DNA of 64,000 nt from the NCBI RefSeq assembly GCF_000733755.1, contig NZ_JPOF01000002.1:372001-436000 (forward strand), given 5' to 3'. This DNA comes from Lachnoclostridium phytofermentans (GTDB taxonomy: Bacteria > Bacillota > Clostridia > Lachnospirales > Lachnospiraceae). The notes beneath the pieces were generated by a model. It saw nothing but the letters and a program-made list of their open reading frames with translations. It made no database searches and was not told the DNA's origin. Positions 25,285 through 33,858 of the stretch are shown here, in pieces. Position 1 is the stretch's first letter, and every line of letters begins with the position of its first letter. Both the position numbers and the translations under genes were made by a program.

Positions 25285-25354
25285 ATCCTCACCTTAATCT
25301 TATTAAATTATATTTTTATTCTATTTTTTTGTATTATTATATTTTTTTAGATTA

Positions 25355-26143
25355 TTAGCTTAAAAAAATTTCTTCTTTCAAAAATGGCTCTGCAATGGCT
25401 AACCATTCTTCCGGAAGATATAATGCTAGGTATCCATGACCAAATCCTTTTGCTTCATAAATCTTACAAGAAGGTACCTTAGTCTTTAATAACCGTGCAG
25501 ATTTTTTCACGCTTCTTACTTCTTTCTCCCCATACCAGTACATAATCTGTGCTGTACTATTTTTGATATCCTCTTTCAAGGTATATCTCATCATATAGGT
25601 GCAATACATATTACAGAGTGTAACTTTTCTCACTTTAGGCATATCTTGCATATAATATGTTTTTATTTCCTCTGGATACCACATTTTTTCTGGTACCATT
25701 TTTGGCATCCATAACATTTGGCGGCGGCAGGCTTTCTCTCCAAAGAGGAACCAGCCAAATACCTTGACTATTAATATAGAAAATCTCGCCATCCCTGGAT
25801 TCGGATAGCATATACTTCCATCAATTATTGCCCTCTCTGCTAAGTCCGCTTTTCTAGAAAGTAGTTCCATAACAATCTGCCCGCCTAGAGATACCCCACA
25901 TAATGCATATAAATGCCCATTGCAGTTCCTGTTGATATAATCCATCAATTTATCAGCCGTATCTTCTGTAGAGATATACTCCGTCGCAAATTCTTCCCCA
26001 TGACCATCCAACGTAGGGAGAAGCACATAATATCTATCAGCTAACACTCTAGCTTGACGCAGATATGTCCACCATGCAACTCCTCCTCCGTGAATCATCA
26101 TAATAGCAGGGTTTTCTTTTTTTCCTAGTTCATGAAATTTCAT
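25355..26143 (-). CDS. Alpha/beta hydrolase
   Basis: 262 residues of alpha/beta hydrolase fold. MMIHGGGVAWWTY (about 14-26) carries the oxyanion-hole loop, GVSLGGQ (about 103-109) the nucleophile Ser, and FGHGYLAL near the end the catalytic His. The reaction cannot be told; lipases, esterases and peptide hydrolases share these marks. AGGAG is 4 bases from the ATG. It follows the winged-helix regulator gene by 55 bases, so it is probably controlled by it. Confidence 0.82.
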   Translation of the reverse strand: MKFHELGKKENPAIMMIHGGGVAWWTYLRQARVLADRYYVLLPTLDGHGEEFATEYISTEDTADKLMDYINRNCNGHLYALCGVSLGGQIVMELLSRKADLAERAIIDGSICYPNPGMARFSILIVKVFGWFLFGEKACRRQMLWMPKMVPEKMWYPEEIKTYYMQDMPKVRKVTLCNMYCTYMMRYTLKEDIKNSTAQIMYWYGEKEVRSVKKSARLLKTKVPSCKIYEAKGFGHGYLALYLPEEWLAIAEPFLKEEIFLS

Positions 26144-26198
26144 ATCTCTCCTTTCTAGCTTTCAGCTAGTGCATTTCCTGCTCTATCTATATTTCACT

Positions 26199-26711
26199 TT
26201 ATCCTTCCTGCTCTTCTGGTGGAGAAGATACGATGGACAGTTTTCGTACTTTGCAGTCTTTCGTTTTAGATTTGGTAATATACGGTGTAATCAGCTTAAA
26301 AATTTCACCTGTAATATAACTGTATTCTTCCTCTGTTACATTCAAGTAAGAAGTGGTAAAAAAGACATTGTCCTTTTTATGATCTCGATCTTCTTTACTA
26401 AAATATTGATTCATCTCCTGCATAAGTCCTAAATGAAACGCTGTTGATAATGCAATTGGGTTTTCGTTTTCTAACATCAGTTCTGGTTGTTTTAATGTAT
26501 AAACCTTCTCAACAGTACCACGAATACGGTTTTCCTCAACCACTTCAATCATATTGTTCTCTTCCAGTATTTTCATATGATGATATACTGTAGCTCTTGG
26601 AATATCTTCTAAATAATCAATAACCTCTGATATTCGAACTCTGGAACGAGCTGAAATAAACTGGATAATACGTAATCTGGCTGGATTCATAATTAATTTT
26701 GTAATTTCCAT
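26199..26711 (-). CDS. ArsR-like winged-helix transcriptional regulator
   Basis: 170 residues. The first 80 (ITKLIMNPARLRIIQFISARSRVRISEVIDYL, then PRATVYHHMKILEENNMIEV) are a winged helix of the ArsR/HTH_20 kind. The C-terminal half is an unrecognised helical domain and lacks clear metal ligands. ATG 26711 with AAAGGAG upstream is preferred over GTG 26717. The promoter is overlapped by an 18-bp palindrome, so autoregulation is likely, and the downstream hydrolase and small genes are the probable regulon. Confidence 0.8.
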   Translation of the reverse strand: MEITKLIMNPARLRIIQFISARSRVRISEVIDYLEDIPRATVYHHMKILEENNMIEVVEENRIRGTVEKVYTLKQPELMLENENPIALSTAFHLGLMQEMNQYFSKEDRDHKKDNVFFTTSYLNVTEEEYSYITGEIFKLITPYITKSKTKDCKVRKLSIVSSPPEEQEG

Positions 26712-26742
26712 AGGCACTCCTTTTGGATTGTTCTAATTTTAT

Positions 26743-26770
26743 ATTATAATCTATTTTTTTAGATTGTCAA
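26743..26770 (-). promoter_or_regulatory. Promoter with operator-like palindrome, winged-helix regulator
   Basis: TTGACA (26770-26765) and TATAAT (26748-26743) with a 16-base spacer. AATCTA-TTTTTT-TAGATT (26748-26765) fills the spacer and touches both boxes. Repression by the encoded regulator is inferred. Confidence 0.78.
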
Positions 26771-26836
26771 GCTCAACAGTATCTTAATAAAAATACGTGG
26801 TAATTTAGAAACTATCCTTTTTCTCCTTATAATAGA

Positions 26837-26873
26837 AAACTAAGGGATTTGGTTTAACCAAATCCCTTAGTTT
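26837..26873 (-). terminator. Terminator of sodA
   Basis: A perfect 16-bp stem (26837-26852, 26858-26873) with a 5-base loop lies 12 bases past the sod stop; the minus-strand 3' flank is TTTCTATTAT. Confidence 0.85.
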
Positions 26874-26884
26874 ATGTCTATTAT

Positions 26885-27514
26885 TTATGCTATAGCCTTT
26901 TTATATAACCCATTCGCAAGATTCCAATCTACAACTGAGAACCAATTGTCAATGTAATCTGCTCTTCTATTTTGATATTTTAGATAATAAGCATGTTCCC
27001 ACACATCCATTGCTAAGATTGGCTTTAGTTCCTCCTGTAAGATACTGTCTTGATTTGGAGTAGAGACAATCACTAGTTCGTTGCTCTTATCAACAGCTAA
27101 CCATGCCCAACCAGATCCGAATCGGCCAAGTCCAGCAGCCTTAAAATTCTTTTTAAATTCCTCGTAGGAACCAAATTTTTTATTTATTGCTGCCTTTAAT
27201 TCCTCCACTGGTTCACCGCCACCACTGCTACTCATTCCTTCAAAGTATAGTCCGTGATTGTAGACACCACCGCCATTATTTCGAACAGCACCTCTAATAT
27301 TCTCTGGTAGCTCATCCAAGCGGCTAAGTAAGTCTAGTAGGGACCAGGAATGATATTCTTTACTTCCTTCTAATGCTTTATTTAAATTATCTGTATAAGC
27401 TTGCACATGTTTATCATGGTGAATTTGCACAGTAAGTGCATCTACGTAAGGTTCTAATGCATCGTACGCATATGGTAAAGCTTCTAATTGAAACGGGTAA
27501 TTTTGATTTTTCAT
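26885..27514 (-). CDS. sodA: Superoxide dismutase (Fe/Mn type)
   Basis: 209 residues, the Fe/Mn SOD fold that turns superoxide into oxygen and hydrogen peroxide. Metal ligands are in the expected places: His in HHDKHVQAYTDNLN (about 32-45), His in NNGGGVYNHGLYF, and Asp and His in MDVWEHAYYLKYQNRR. The metal, iron or manganese, cannot be told by eye. GGAGG lies 8 bases before the ATG. It is a lone gene next to the Suf operon, fitting an oxidative and iron stress region. Confidence 0.95.
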   Translation of the reverse strand: MKNQNYPFQLEALPYAYDALEPYVDALTVQIHHDKHVQAYTDNLNKALEGSKEYHSWSLLDLLSRLDELPENIRGAVRNNGGGVYNHGLYFEGMSSSGGGEPVEELKAAINKKFGSYEEFKKNFKAAGLGRFGSGWAWLAVDKSNELVIVSTPNQDSILQEELKPILAMDVWEHAYYLKYQNRRADYIDNWFSVVDWNLANGLYKKAIA

Positions 27515-28095
27515 AATAAATTCCTCCTGTTAAAATAATATTTATTATTCATGTTTGTCTAATTGAAATTAAAAATATTATATAATAGCCTTTGATGATG
27601 TTTGTTCTATTCGCTTTTCTTATTTGATATTTGATATTACTCTCGTTAACTAAACCTATCTTTTTCACATTTCAAAATCATTTATCACAAGGGCTTTATA
27701 TTCGTTTGTTATAGTTTTCATTTTTTATCTATTGGTTAGCTATAACTAACTTTTCTATAGTATATCACCATATTCCAAATAATGCAATACTGAAAATGAT
27801 AATTATTATTATTTATATATGATAATACTTTTTACCGCTTTTTAAATATATGGTTCATTCCGTTGTTCAAGCATTCAAAGAAGAATAAAAGTTTGCTTTT
27901 TATACTTCCGGGCAAATACTTTTATGCACACATTTTGATCTATACGCGTAGCTTCGCATGATTAACCCTTTACGAGGATATAGATACCGTCGCATTACCC
28001 GCACTAACCCCTTCGTTCAAGCTCTTTCTCATTCACTAGATAATTTGACACTCAAATCATGTTCGAAAGAAGGGGAATCTTATATCTTCTGTAAA
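27515..28095. other. Divergent intergenic region, sodA / suf
   Basis: Holds a Fur-like 7-1-7 box TGATAAT-T-ATTATTA at 27797-27811, one mismatch from consensus, about 280 bases from sodA. A locally G+C-richer patch (about 27905-28080) contains a minus-strand 31-codon frame (27900-27995) with SKCVHKSICPEV and only a weak ribosome site. No other gene or RNA is seen. Confidence 0.4.
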
Positions 28096-28146
28096 TGATT
28101 CTTATTATCATTTGCTATTGTTTTTTTAAATAAATAGGACTATAAT
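28096..28146 (+). promoter_or_regulatory. Promoter of suf operon with Fur-like box
   Basis: TTGTTT (28118-28123) and TATAAT (28141-28146) are 17 bases apart. Just upstream is TGATTCT-T-ATTATCA (28096-28110), a Fur-like box with two or three deviations. The transcript has a leader of about 125 bases with a possible CTATGC...GCATAG hairpin (28195-28229). Confidence 0.6.
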
Positions 28147-28278
28147 GTATATTCATAGTAGTTTTGTAGGAATTAAACAACCTATAGAAATTTAACTATG
28201 CAAGGAAGAAAATAATTATTTCGCATAGAAATCACTTCTATAAAAATTTCAGATATCACTTAATTGGAGGTAATAGAT

Positions 28279-29022
28279 ATGACAAAAAATTTATTAAGGA
28301 TGCATAAGATTTCCGTTTCTATTGATGAAACTCAGATATTACATCAAATTACTCTTAGTATAAATAAAGGCGAAGTACATGTTTTACTAGGACCAAATGG
28401 TGCAGGTAAATCAACCCTTGGCTATACCATCATGGGAAATCCTAGATATGAAGTGACCGAAGGCTCTCTTCTATTTGAAGAGGAGGACATACAAACACAA
28501 AGTCCAGACACTCGCGCTAGAAAAGGGATCTTTTTATCCTTTCAAGCACCCGAAGAAGTACCTGGCGTTGAACTTTCTAGCTTTGTTCGTACCAGCACAA
28601 GTGCTGTGAGTGAAAGTTCGGAACGTCTTCTCGCCTTCCAGAAACGTCTAAAAGAAAACATGAATCTATTGAATATGGATCAAGCTTATACTTCTCGTGA
28701 ATTAAATGTTGGATTTTCTGGTGGTGAAAAAAAGAAGTCCGAGATTCTTCAGATGCTAATGCTAAATCCTAAGCTAGCAATCTTAGATGAAACAGATTCT
28801 GGACTTGATGTTGATGCTGTAAAGACTGTGTCAAGTGGTGTGAAGAATTATTTAAACAAGGATAATTCCCTACTTATCATTACACACAACACGAAAATTC
28901 TTGAAGAGTTACCAGTAGATTTCGTGCATATTATGGTCGGAGGTAGAATTGTCGCAACTGGTGGCCCTGAGCTAATTACGAAAGTGAATACCGAAGGCTT
29001 CCATCCATTTGAGGAGGTGTAA
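28279..29022 (+). CDS. sufC: Fe-S cluster assembly ATPase SufC
   Basis: 247 residues from the ATG at 28279, preceded by GGAGG; a TTG frame 15 bases upstream overlaps that site and is rejected. Walker A GPNGAGKST (about 35-43), signature VGFSGGEKKKSE, Walker B LAILDETDSGLD and TGGRIV-like end are those of SufC, the ABC-type ATPase that drives the SufB-SufD scaffold for building Fe-S clusters. First gene of sufCBDSU; 2 bases from sufB. Confidence 0.97.
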   Translation: MTKNLLRMHKISVSIDETQILHQITLSINKGEVHVLLGPNGAGKSTLGYTIMGNPRYEVTEGSLLFEEEDIQTQSPDTRARKGIFLSFQAPEEVPGVELSSFVRTSTSAVSESSERLLAFQKRLKENMNLLNMDQAYTSRELNVGFSGGEKKKSEILQMLMLNPKLAILDETDSGLDVDAVKTVSSGVKNYLNKDNSLLIITHNTKILEELPVDFVHIMVGGRIVATGGPELITKVNTEGFHPFEEV

Positions 29023-29024
29023 GC

Positions 29025-30437
29025 ATGAAGGAAAAGAAAAAGACATATGTAGATGACGTGAAACGAAGTATCTATGATGAAACCTGTAATTTAGAACCTG
29101 ATTTTACAGTAAATGCTGGTCTTACTGCTGATATTGTGGAACAGATTTCGAAAGAAAAGAATGATCCAGACTGGATGCTTTTACATCGATTGGCGTCCCT
29201 TGAACTATATAATAAACTAAACGTACCGAATTGGGGTCCTTCTCTAGATGGATTATCCATGGAAAACATCGTTACTTATGTTCGACCAAACACGAAGATG
29301 AGCGATTCTTGGGAGGAAGTACCGGATGGTATAAAAAATACCTTTGAACGTCTTGGCATTCCACAAGCGGAGAGAACTTCTCTTGCTGGTGTAGGTGCTC
29401 AATACGATTCCGAAGTAGTTTATCACAATGTCCGTGAAGAAGTAGCTGCGTTGGGTGTTATCTATACCGATATTGAAAGTGCTCTTCATGGTCCTTACAG
29501 TGAAATGATAAAACAACATTTTATGAAATTAATTACTCCTCGTGATCATAAATTTGCTGCTCTTCATGGTGCGGTATGGTCAGGTGGATCCTTTGTATAC
29601 GTACCACCTGGTGTTAAGGTTGACATACCACTTCAATCTTACTTTCGATTGAATGCCGCTGGTGCTGGCCAGTTTGAGCATACTTTAATTATTGTTGATA
29701 AAGGGGCTGACCTTCATTTTATCGAAGGCTGTTCTGCTCCAAAATATAATGTAGCGAGTCTACATGCCGGTGTCGTGGAACTGTTTGTTGAAGAAGATGC
29801 CAAACTACGATATTCAACCATCGAGAACTGGTCCAAAAATATGTACAATTTAAATACCAAACGTGCTCACGTAAAACGTGGCGGTCACATTGAATGGGTG
29901 TCCGGTTCTTTTGGCTCCCATGTCTCCTGCTTATATCCGATGAGTATCTTGGCTGGTGAAAAGGCAAGTGCTGAGTTTACTGGAATTACGTTTGCAGGGG
30001 AAGGTCAATCCCTAGATACTGGTGTAAAAATCGTGCATAGTGCACCAAATACCTACTCAAACATTAGTTCCAAATCGATTTCCAAAAATGGAGGTGCAAG
30101 TACTTTCCGTAGTTCCGTTCGCGTCCTTCCAAAAGCTACTGGCTGTAAATCCTCAGTTTCTTGCGAATCGCTTATGCTTGATGATATCTCTCGTTCGGAC
30201 ACAATTCCAGTAATCGATGTCCAAACGGACCAAGTTGATATTGGACACGAGGCAAAGATTGGTCGAATTAGCGACCAGGCAATCTTTTATCTAATGAGCC
30301 GTGGTCTAAGAGAAGCTGATGCAAGAGCTCTAATTGTAAATGGCTTTGCAAACCCAATTGCAAAAGAGCTTCCACTCGAATATGCTGTTGAAATGAATCA
30401 CCTCATATCTCTTGAAATGGAAGGAACCATCGGCTAG
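29025..30437 (+). CDS. sufB: Fe-S cluster scaffold protein SufB
   Basis: 470 residues. Family blocks include GVIYTDIESALHGPYSEMI, GAVWSGGSFVYVPPGVKV, the beta-helix core, and the C-terminal DIGHEAKIGRISDQAIFYLMSRGL. Cys in SSVSCESLMLDD corresponds to the sulfur-accepting cysteine of SufB. It forms a complex with SufC and SufD on which clusters are built. GAGGAGG overlaps the end of sufC, and the gene starts 2 bases after it. Confidence 0.97.
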   Translation: MKEKKKTYVDDVKRSIYDETCNLEPDFTVNAGLTADIVEQISKEKNDPDWMLLHRLASLELYNKLNVPNWGPSLDGLSMENIVTYVRPNTKMSDSWEEVPDGIKNTFERLGIPQAERTSLAGVGAQYDSEVVYHNVREEVAALGVIYTDIESALHGPYSEMIKQHFMKLITPRDHKFAALHGAVWSGGSFVYVPPGVKVDIPLQSYFRLNAAGAGQFEHTLIIVDKGADLHFIEGCSAPKYNVASLHAGVVELFVEEDAKLRYSTIENWSKNMYNLNTKRAHVKRGGHIEWVSGSFGSHVSCLYPMSILAGEKASAEFTGITFAGEGQSLDTGVKIVHSAPNTYSNISSKSISKNGGASTFRSSVRVLPKATGCKSSVSCESLMLDDISRSDTIPVIDVQTDQVDIGHEAKIGRISDQAIFYLMSRGLREADARALIVNGFANPIAKELPLEYAVEMNHLISLEMEGTIG

Positions 30438-30448
30438 AAAGGAGTCTT

Positions 30449-31570
30449 ATGAAAACTGTTATGAATTATAAAAATCAACTTCCAGTGAATACCTGGAATC
30501 ACTTAAATGTAAATCAAAGTACACTAGAACTTACACTTCCAAAAACCTTGTTACCAGTAACTCCATTTACACAGACTCCGATTCCTGATCAATTGTATCT
30601 AAAAGGTGAAGAGCTTTATGAATTTAAAATGCAAAGTAGTTCTTTTTATGGAAAGAATGCGAAAGAACTTATTGATTTCATGAATCAAACTGCGAATGCT
30701 ACTCTCTCGGTTCATACAAAACCAGGGGAGATCATATCATCTCCAATTCATCTGGGTTATAACATAGATGAAACCAATCCTTATTTATTGGATGAGACGA
30801 ATATTTTAACGGAAGAAGACAGTGAAATCACTATCTTATTAGACTATCAATCCACAAGTGATGTGGCTGGTGTTCATGGAAGTATTACTAATATATACGC
30901 AAAGAAGAACTCGAGGATTCATTTGATTCAGGTACAACTTCTTAACGATCAAAGTTTACATTTTAATCAGATTGTTGGGTATGTTGATGAGGGTGCAAGC
31001 ATTGATGTGACTCAGATTGAATTAGGTGCGAACAAGAATTTTGTTGGTAGTGAAGTCATCTTAGGCAGTGATTCTTCCTCTTATGAAAATCAGACGATTT
31101 ATCTTGGTACAGGGAAACAAGAAATTGATATGAACTACTTGGCGAAACATCTAGGTAAACATAGCAAAAGTAAAATGATTGCAAAGGGAAGTCTTGATGA
31201 TGAGAGTAGGAAGATTTTTCGTGCTACGATTGATTTTAAACGAGGATGCAGTTATGCGACTGGGGAAGAATTGGAAGAAACACTTTTGCTTAGTCCCAAT
31301 ATAAAGAACAAATCGGTACCTTTGATTTTATGCGAGGAAGATAATGTTTCTGGTGCTCATGCTGCTAATATCGGAAATCTGAAGGAAAGTCAAATGTTTT
31401 ATCTGATGAGTCGTGGTTTAACCGAAGAAGAATCCAAACAGCTTTTGATTCGTTCTAGGTTTGAGAGCATCTATTCGCATATCCCGAATGAATTATTAAA
31501 AGAAAAAATTGAGAGTTATATATCAGATAAATTAACTCCATCTATGATTTCCAATAAATCGGAAATCTAA
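30449..31570 (+). CDS. sufD: Fe-S cluster assembly protein SufD
   Basis: 373 residues, paralogue of SufB with a divergent N-terminal half. The C-terminal beta-helix and GAHAANIGNLKESQMFYLMSRGLTEEESKQLLIRS-type end (in pieces) are SufD hallmarks. It partners SufB and helps iron entry. AAAGGAG lies 6 bases before the ATG, 11 bases after sufB. It is followed by 240 bases without a gene before sufS, where I see no terminator. Confidence 0.95.
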   Translation: MKTVMNYKNQLPVNTWNHLNVNQSTLELTLPKTLLPVTPFTQTPIPDQLYLKGEELYEFKMQSSSFYGKNAKELIDFMNQTANATLSVHTKPGEIISSPIHLGYNIDETNPYLLDETNILTEEDSEITILLDYQSTSDVAGVHGSITNIYAKKNSRIHLIQVQLLNDQSLHFNQIVGYVDEGASIDVTQIELGANKNFVGSEVILGSDSSSYENQTIYLGTGKQEIDMNYLAKHLGKHSKSKMIAKGSLDDESRKIFRATIDFKRGCSYATGEELEETLLLSPNIKNKSVPLILCEEDNVSGAHAANIGNLKESQMFYLMSRGLTEEESKQLLIRSRFESIYSHIPNELLKEKIESYISDKLTPSMISNKSEI

Positions 31571-31811
31571 GTTTTAGCTAGAATTTTAACTATAAATTTA
31601 TGGGATGTTGGATAAAAAATTAGTATATGTTTTTATATGCTCTTAGATAAAGCCTTTCATAGACTCTATGATTGATGATAGAAGTTCTGATAGGTTATAA
31701 GATAGACTTTTATTTACCTTTCGATATGTCTTCTAACTATATATTGGCTGAAAATATATAAAAGCAACAATTAATTCGATTTTTTCCAACTTCCCACCTG
31801 GAGGTTCCTAT

Positions 31812-33062
31812 ATGAAAACAATTGACAGAAACGACTTCCCACTTTTAGCATCTTATACAGTGAATGAGAAACCTTTAGTTTATCTTGACAATGCGGCAAC
31901 AACGCAAAAACCTTTACAAGTACTAAAAGCGGAAGAAGATTATTATAAAACAAGTAACGCCAATCCTTTGCGCGGTTTTTATAACCTTGGAATTGCTGCC
32001 ACAGAAAGCTATGAAATGGCACGCCATACCGTAGCTTCCTTTCTTCATGCAAAGGACAATGAAATTATATTTACAAGAAACACAACAGAATCCATTAATT
32101 TAGTGATGTATAGTTATGCCCTGCAGGTACTTAAACCGGGAGATGAGATTCTAATTTCTATCTTAGAACATCATAGCAATTTAATACCCTGGCAATTAGC
32201 TGCAAAATATACAGGGGCAACACTACGTTATTTATATACAGATTCCGAAGGTATCCTATCCGAAGAGGAAATCAATCAAAAATTAACTGATAAAACTAAA
32301 CTTGTTGCCATTACTCATGTATCTAATGTTTTAGGAGTTATGACACCAGTGGAAGCTATTATTGAAAGGGCGCATGAAAAAGGCGCTGTTGTTTTACTTG
32401 ACCTCGCTCAAAGTATTGCACATACTCCGATTGATGTGAAAAAATGGAATGTCGATTTTGCAGTATTTTCAGGTCATAAAATCTATGGACCAATGGGAAT
32501 TGGCGTTCTTTATGGGAAATATGAATTATTAAACACAATGCCCCCATTTCTTACTGGTGGTGAAATGATTTCTTCTGTTCATGAAGACAGTGTTGAATTT
32601 GCAGAAGTTCCACAACGTTTTGAGGCAGGCACGCAAAATGCAGCTGGTGCAATTGGATTAGCAAGCGCTCTCTCCTACGTTTCTGAAATCGGTTATGAGC
32701 AAATCATTCAAACGGAAGTAGATTTAATGCAGTATCTAATGGATGGAATAAAGCAGATTCCCGAAGTAACGATATATGGTCCTGCGGATGCAAAATTGCA
32801 CCATGGCGTGCTTTCCTTTCAAGTAAAAGACGTGCATCCTCACGATGTTGCCACCATATTAAACGAAGATGGAATCGCCATCCGTGCTGGCCATCATTGT
32901 GCGCAGCCACTCATGGAATTCTTAAGGTTACATGCAACCAACAGAGTTAGTATTTCCTTTTATAATACCAAAGAGGAGATCGATTTCTTTTTAAATAGTA
33001 TCAAACAAGTTAGGAGGTGGCTTGGCTATGGATCTCAGACAAGTATATACACAAATCATTAA
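31812..33062 (+). CDS. sufS: Cysteine desulfurase SufS
   Basis: 416 residues, PLP-dependent class V aminotransferase fold that frees sulfur from cysteine. Opening YLDNAATTQKP, PLP lysine in FSGHKIYGPMGIGVLYG (about 225-229) and active-site Cys in AIRAGHHCAQPLM (about 360) identify the SufS/Csd group II. GGAGG precedes the ATG. Its end overlaps sufU by 35 bases, which fits the direct SufS to SufU sulfur transfer in Firmicutes. Confidence 0.96.
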   Translation: MKTIDRNDFPLLASYTVNEKPLVYLDNAATTQKPLQVLKAEEDYYKTSNANPLRGFYNLGIAATESYEMARHTVASFLHAKDNEIIFTRNTTESINLVMYSYALQVLKPGDEILISILEHHSNLIPWQLAAKYTGATLRYLYTDSEGILSEEEINQKLTDKTKLVAITHVSNVLGVMTPVEAIIERAHEKGAVVLLDLAQSIAHTPIDVKKWNVDFAVFSGHKIYGPMGIGVLYGKYELLNTMPPFLTGGEMISSVHEDSVEFAEVPQRFEAGTQNAAGAIGLASALSYVSEIGYEQIIQTEVDLMQYLMDGIKQIPEVTIYGPADAKLHHGVLSFQVKDVHPHDVATILNEDGIAIRAGHHCAQPLMEFLRLHATNRVSISFYNTKEEIDFFLNSIKQVRRWLGYGSQTSIYTNH

Positions 33063-33450
33063 GGAACATAATGGAAATGGTTATCACAAACATCATCTAA
33101 AGGCACCAACCGATTCAAAAGAAGGGGTTAATCCAAGCTGTGGTGATCAAATCACACTGGAACTTAAAATAAAAGATAATGTTATCATGGAAGCTGCGTT
33201 TACAGGTTATGGCTGCGCTATCTCTCAAGCTTCCGCAGATATGATGATTGATATCATTGAGGGCAAGGACATTCATGAAGCTCGGAAGTTAATCTCTCTC
33301 TTTATGCGTATGATTCGAAATGAATTAACCGAAGAGGATGACATCGAACTCCTAGAAGATGCTACTGCTTTAAAAGACATTGCACATATGCCAGCTAGGG
33401 TAAAATGTGCGGTTCTTGGGTGGCATACGTTAGAGGAGATGTTGCCATAG
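33028..33450 (+). CDS. sufU: Zinc-dependent sulfurtransferase SufU
   Basis: 140 residues. SufU takes the persulfide from SufS. The zinc-binding Cys residues are Cys38 (NPSCGD), Cys63 (GYGCAIS) and Cys127 (RVKCAVLGW), with Asp40 as the fourth ligand, and the SufU-specific insertion is present, which separates it from IscU. ATG 33028 has AGGAGG 9 bases upstream; a TTG at 33022 is too close. Last gene of the operon. No SufA or SufE is seen. Confidence 0.95.
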   Translation: MDLRQVYTQIIKEHNGNGYHKHHLKAPTDSKEGVNPSCGDQITLELKIKDNVIMEAAFTGYGCAISQASADMMIDIIEGKDIHEARKLISLFMRMIRNELTEEDDIELLEDATALKDIAHMPARVKCAVLGWHTLEEMLP

Positions 33451-33569
33451 TAAGATCTCTATAATATCACATTACTTTATCCCAGAATTACAATCTAAGT
33501 AAGATTGAATGCTCTGACACTAATCTTTAGTGAACCTAAGTGTTGTGAATCTAATAATGCTTAAATTAA

Positions 33570-33633
33570 AAAGGCTTTGACATCCCTGCCGTTACTGGAA
33601 AAACCAATAACCATAAGGTATCTCAAAGCCTTT
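33570..33633 (+). terminator. Terminator downstream of suf, or relic of a tsf terminator
   Basis: AAAGGCTTTGA (33570-33580) and TCAAAGCCTTT (33623-33633) close a long, partly paired hairpin. It can end the suf transcript. It also resembles, in design and in what follows it, the tsf terminator at 36555-36614, so it may be a copied terminator. Confidence 0.65.
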
Positions 33634-33639
33634 GAATGT

Positions 33640-33681
33640 TATATAAAACTATTGCTAAATCAGATTACTGACCCATCTGCT
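33640..33681 (-). repeat. Degenerate copy of the tsf 3' end
   Basis: TTACTGACCCATCTGCT (33665-33681) is identical to 36649-36665, the last codons (QMGQ-stop) of tsf. Upstream, TGCTAAAT and an AT-rich tract ending at a GCCT-terminated hairpin also line up with 36610-36648. Orientation is the same. In this copy the codon before QMGQ is a stop, so it is a remnant. The two copies bracket the MATE/phosphotransferase module. Confidence 0.75.
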
Positions 33682-33858
33682 ATGCTAAGTTTTGGGATAT
33701 AACCTTCTTAAAGTGCCTTAAATATTAGCTTTCCAAACATCTACAATATATATCGTTCTCGTTTTTACGCAAGTATTTTGCGTAGATTTTCTACTTGAAT
33801 GACTCTAATCAAGTTTTTCTTTCGCAAACTTGAAAGACATTTACATTTCAATAGCTCT

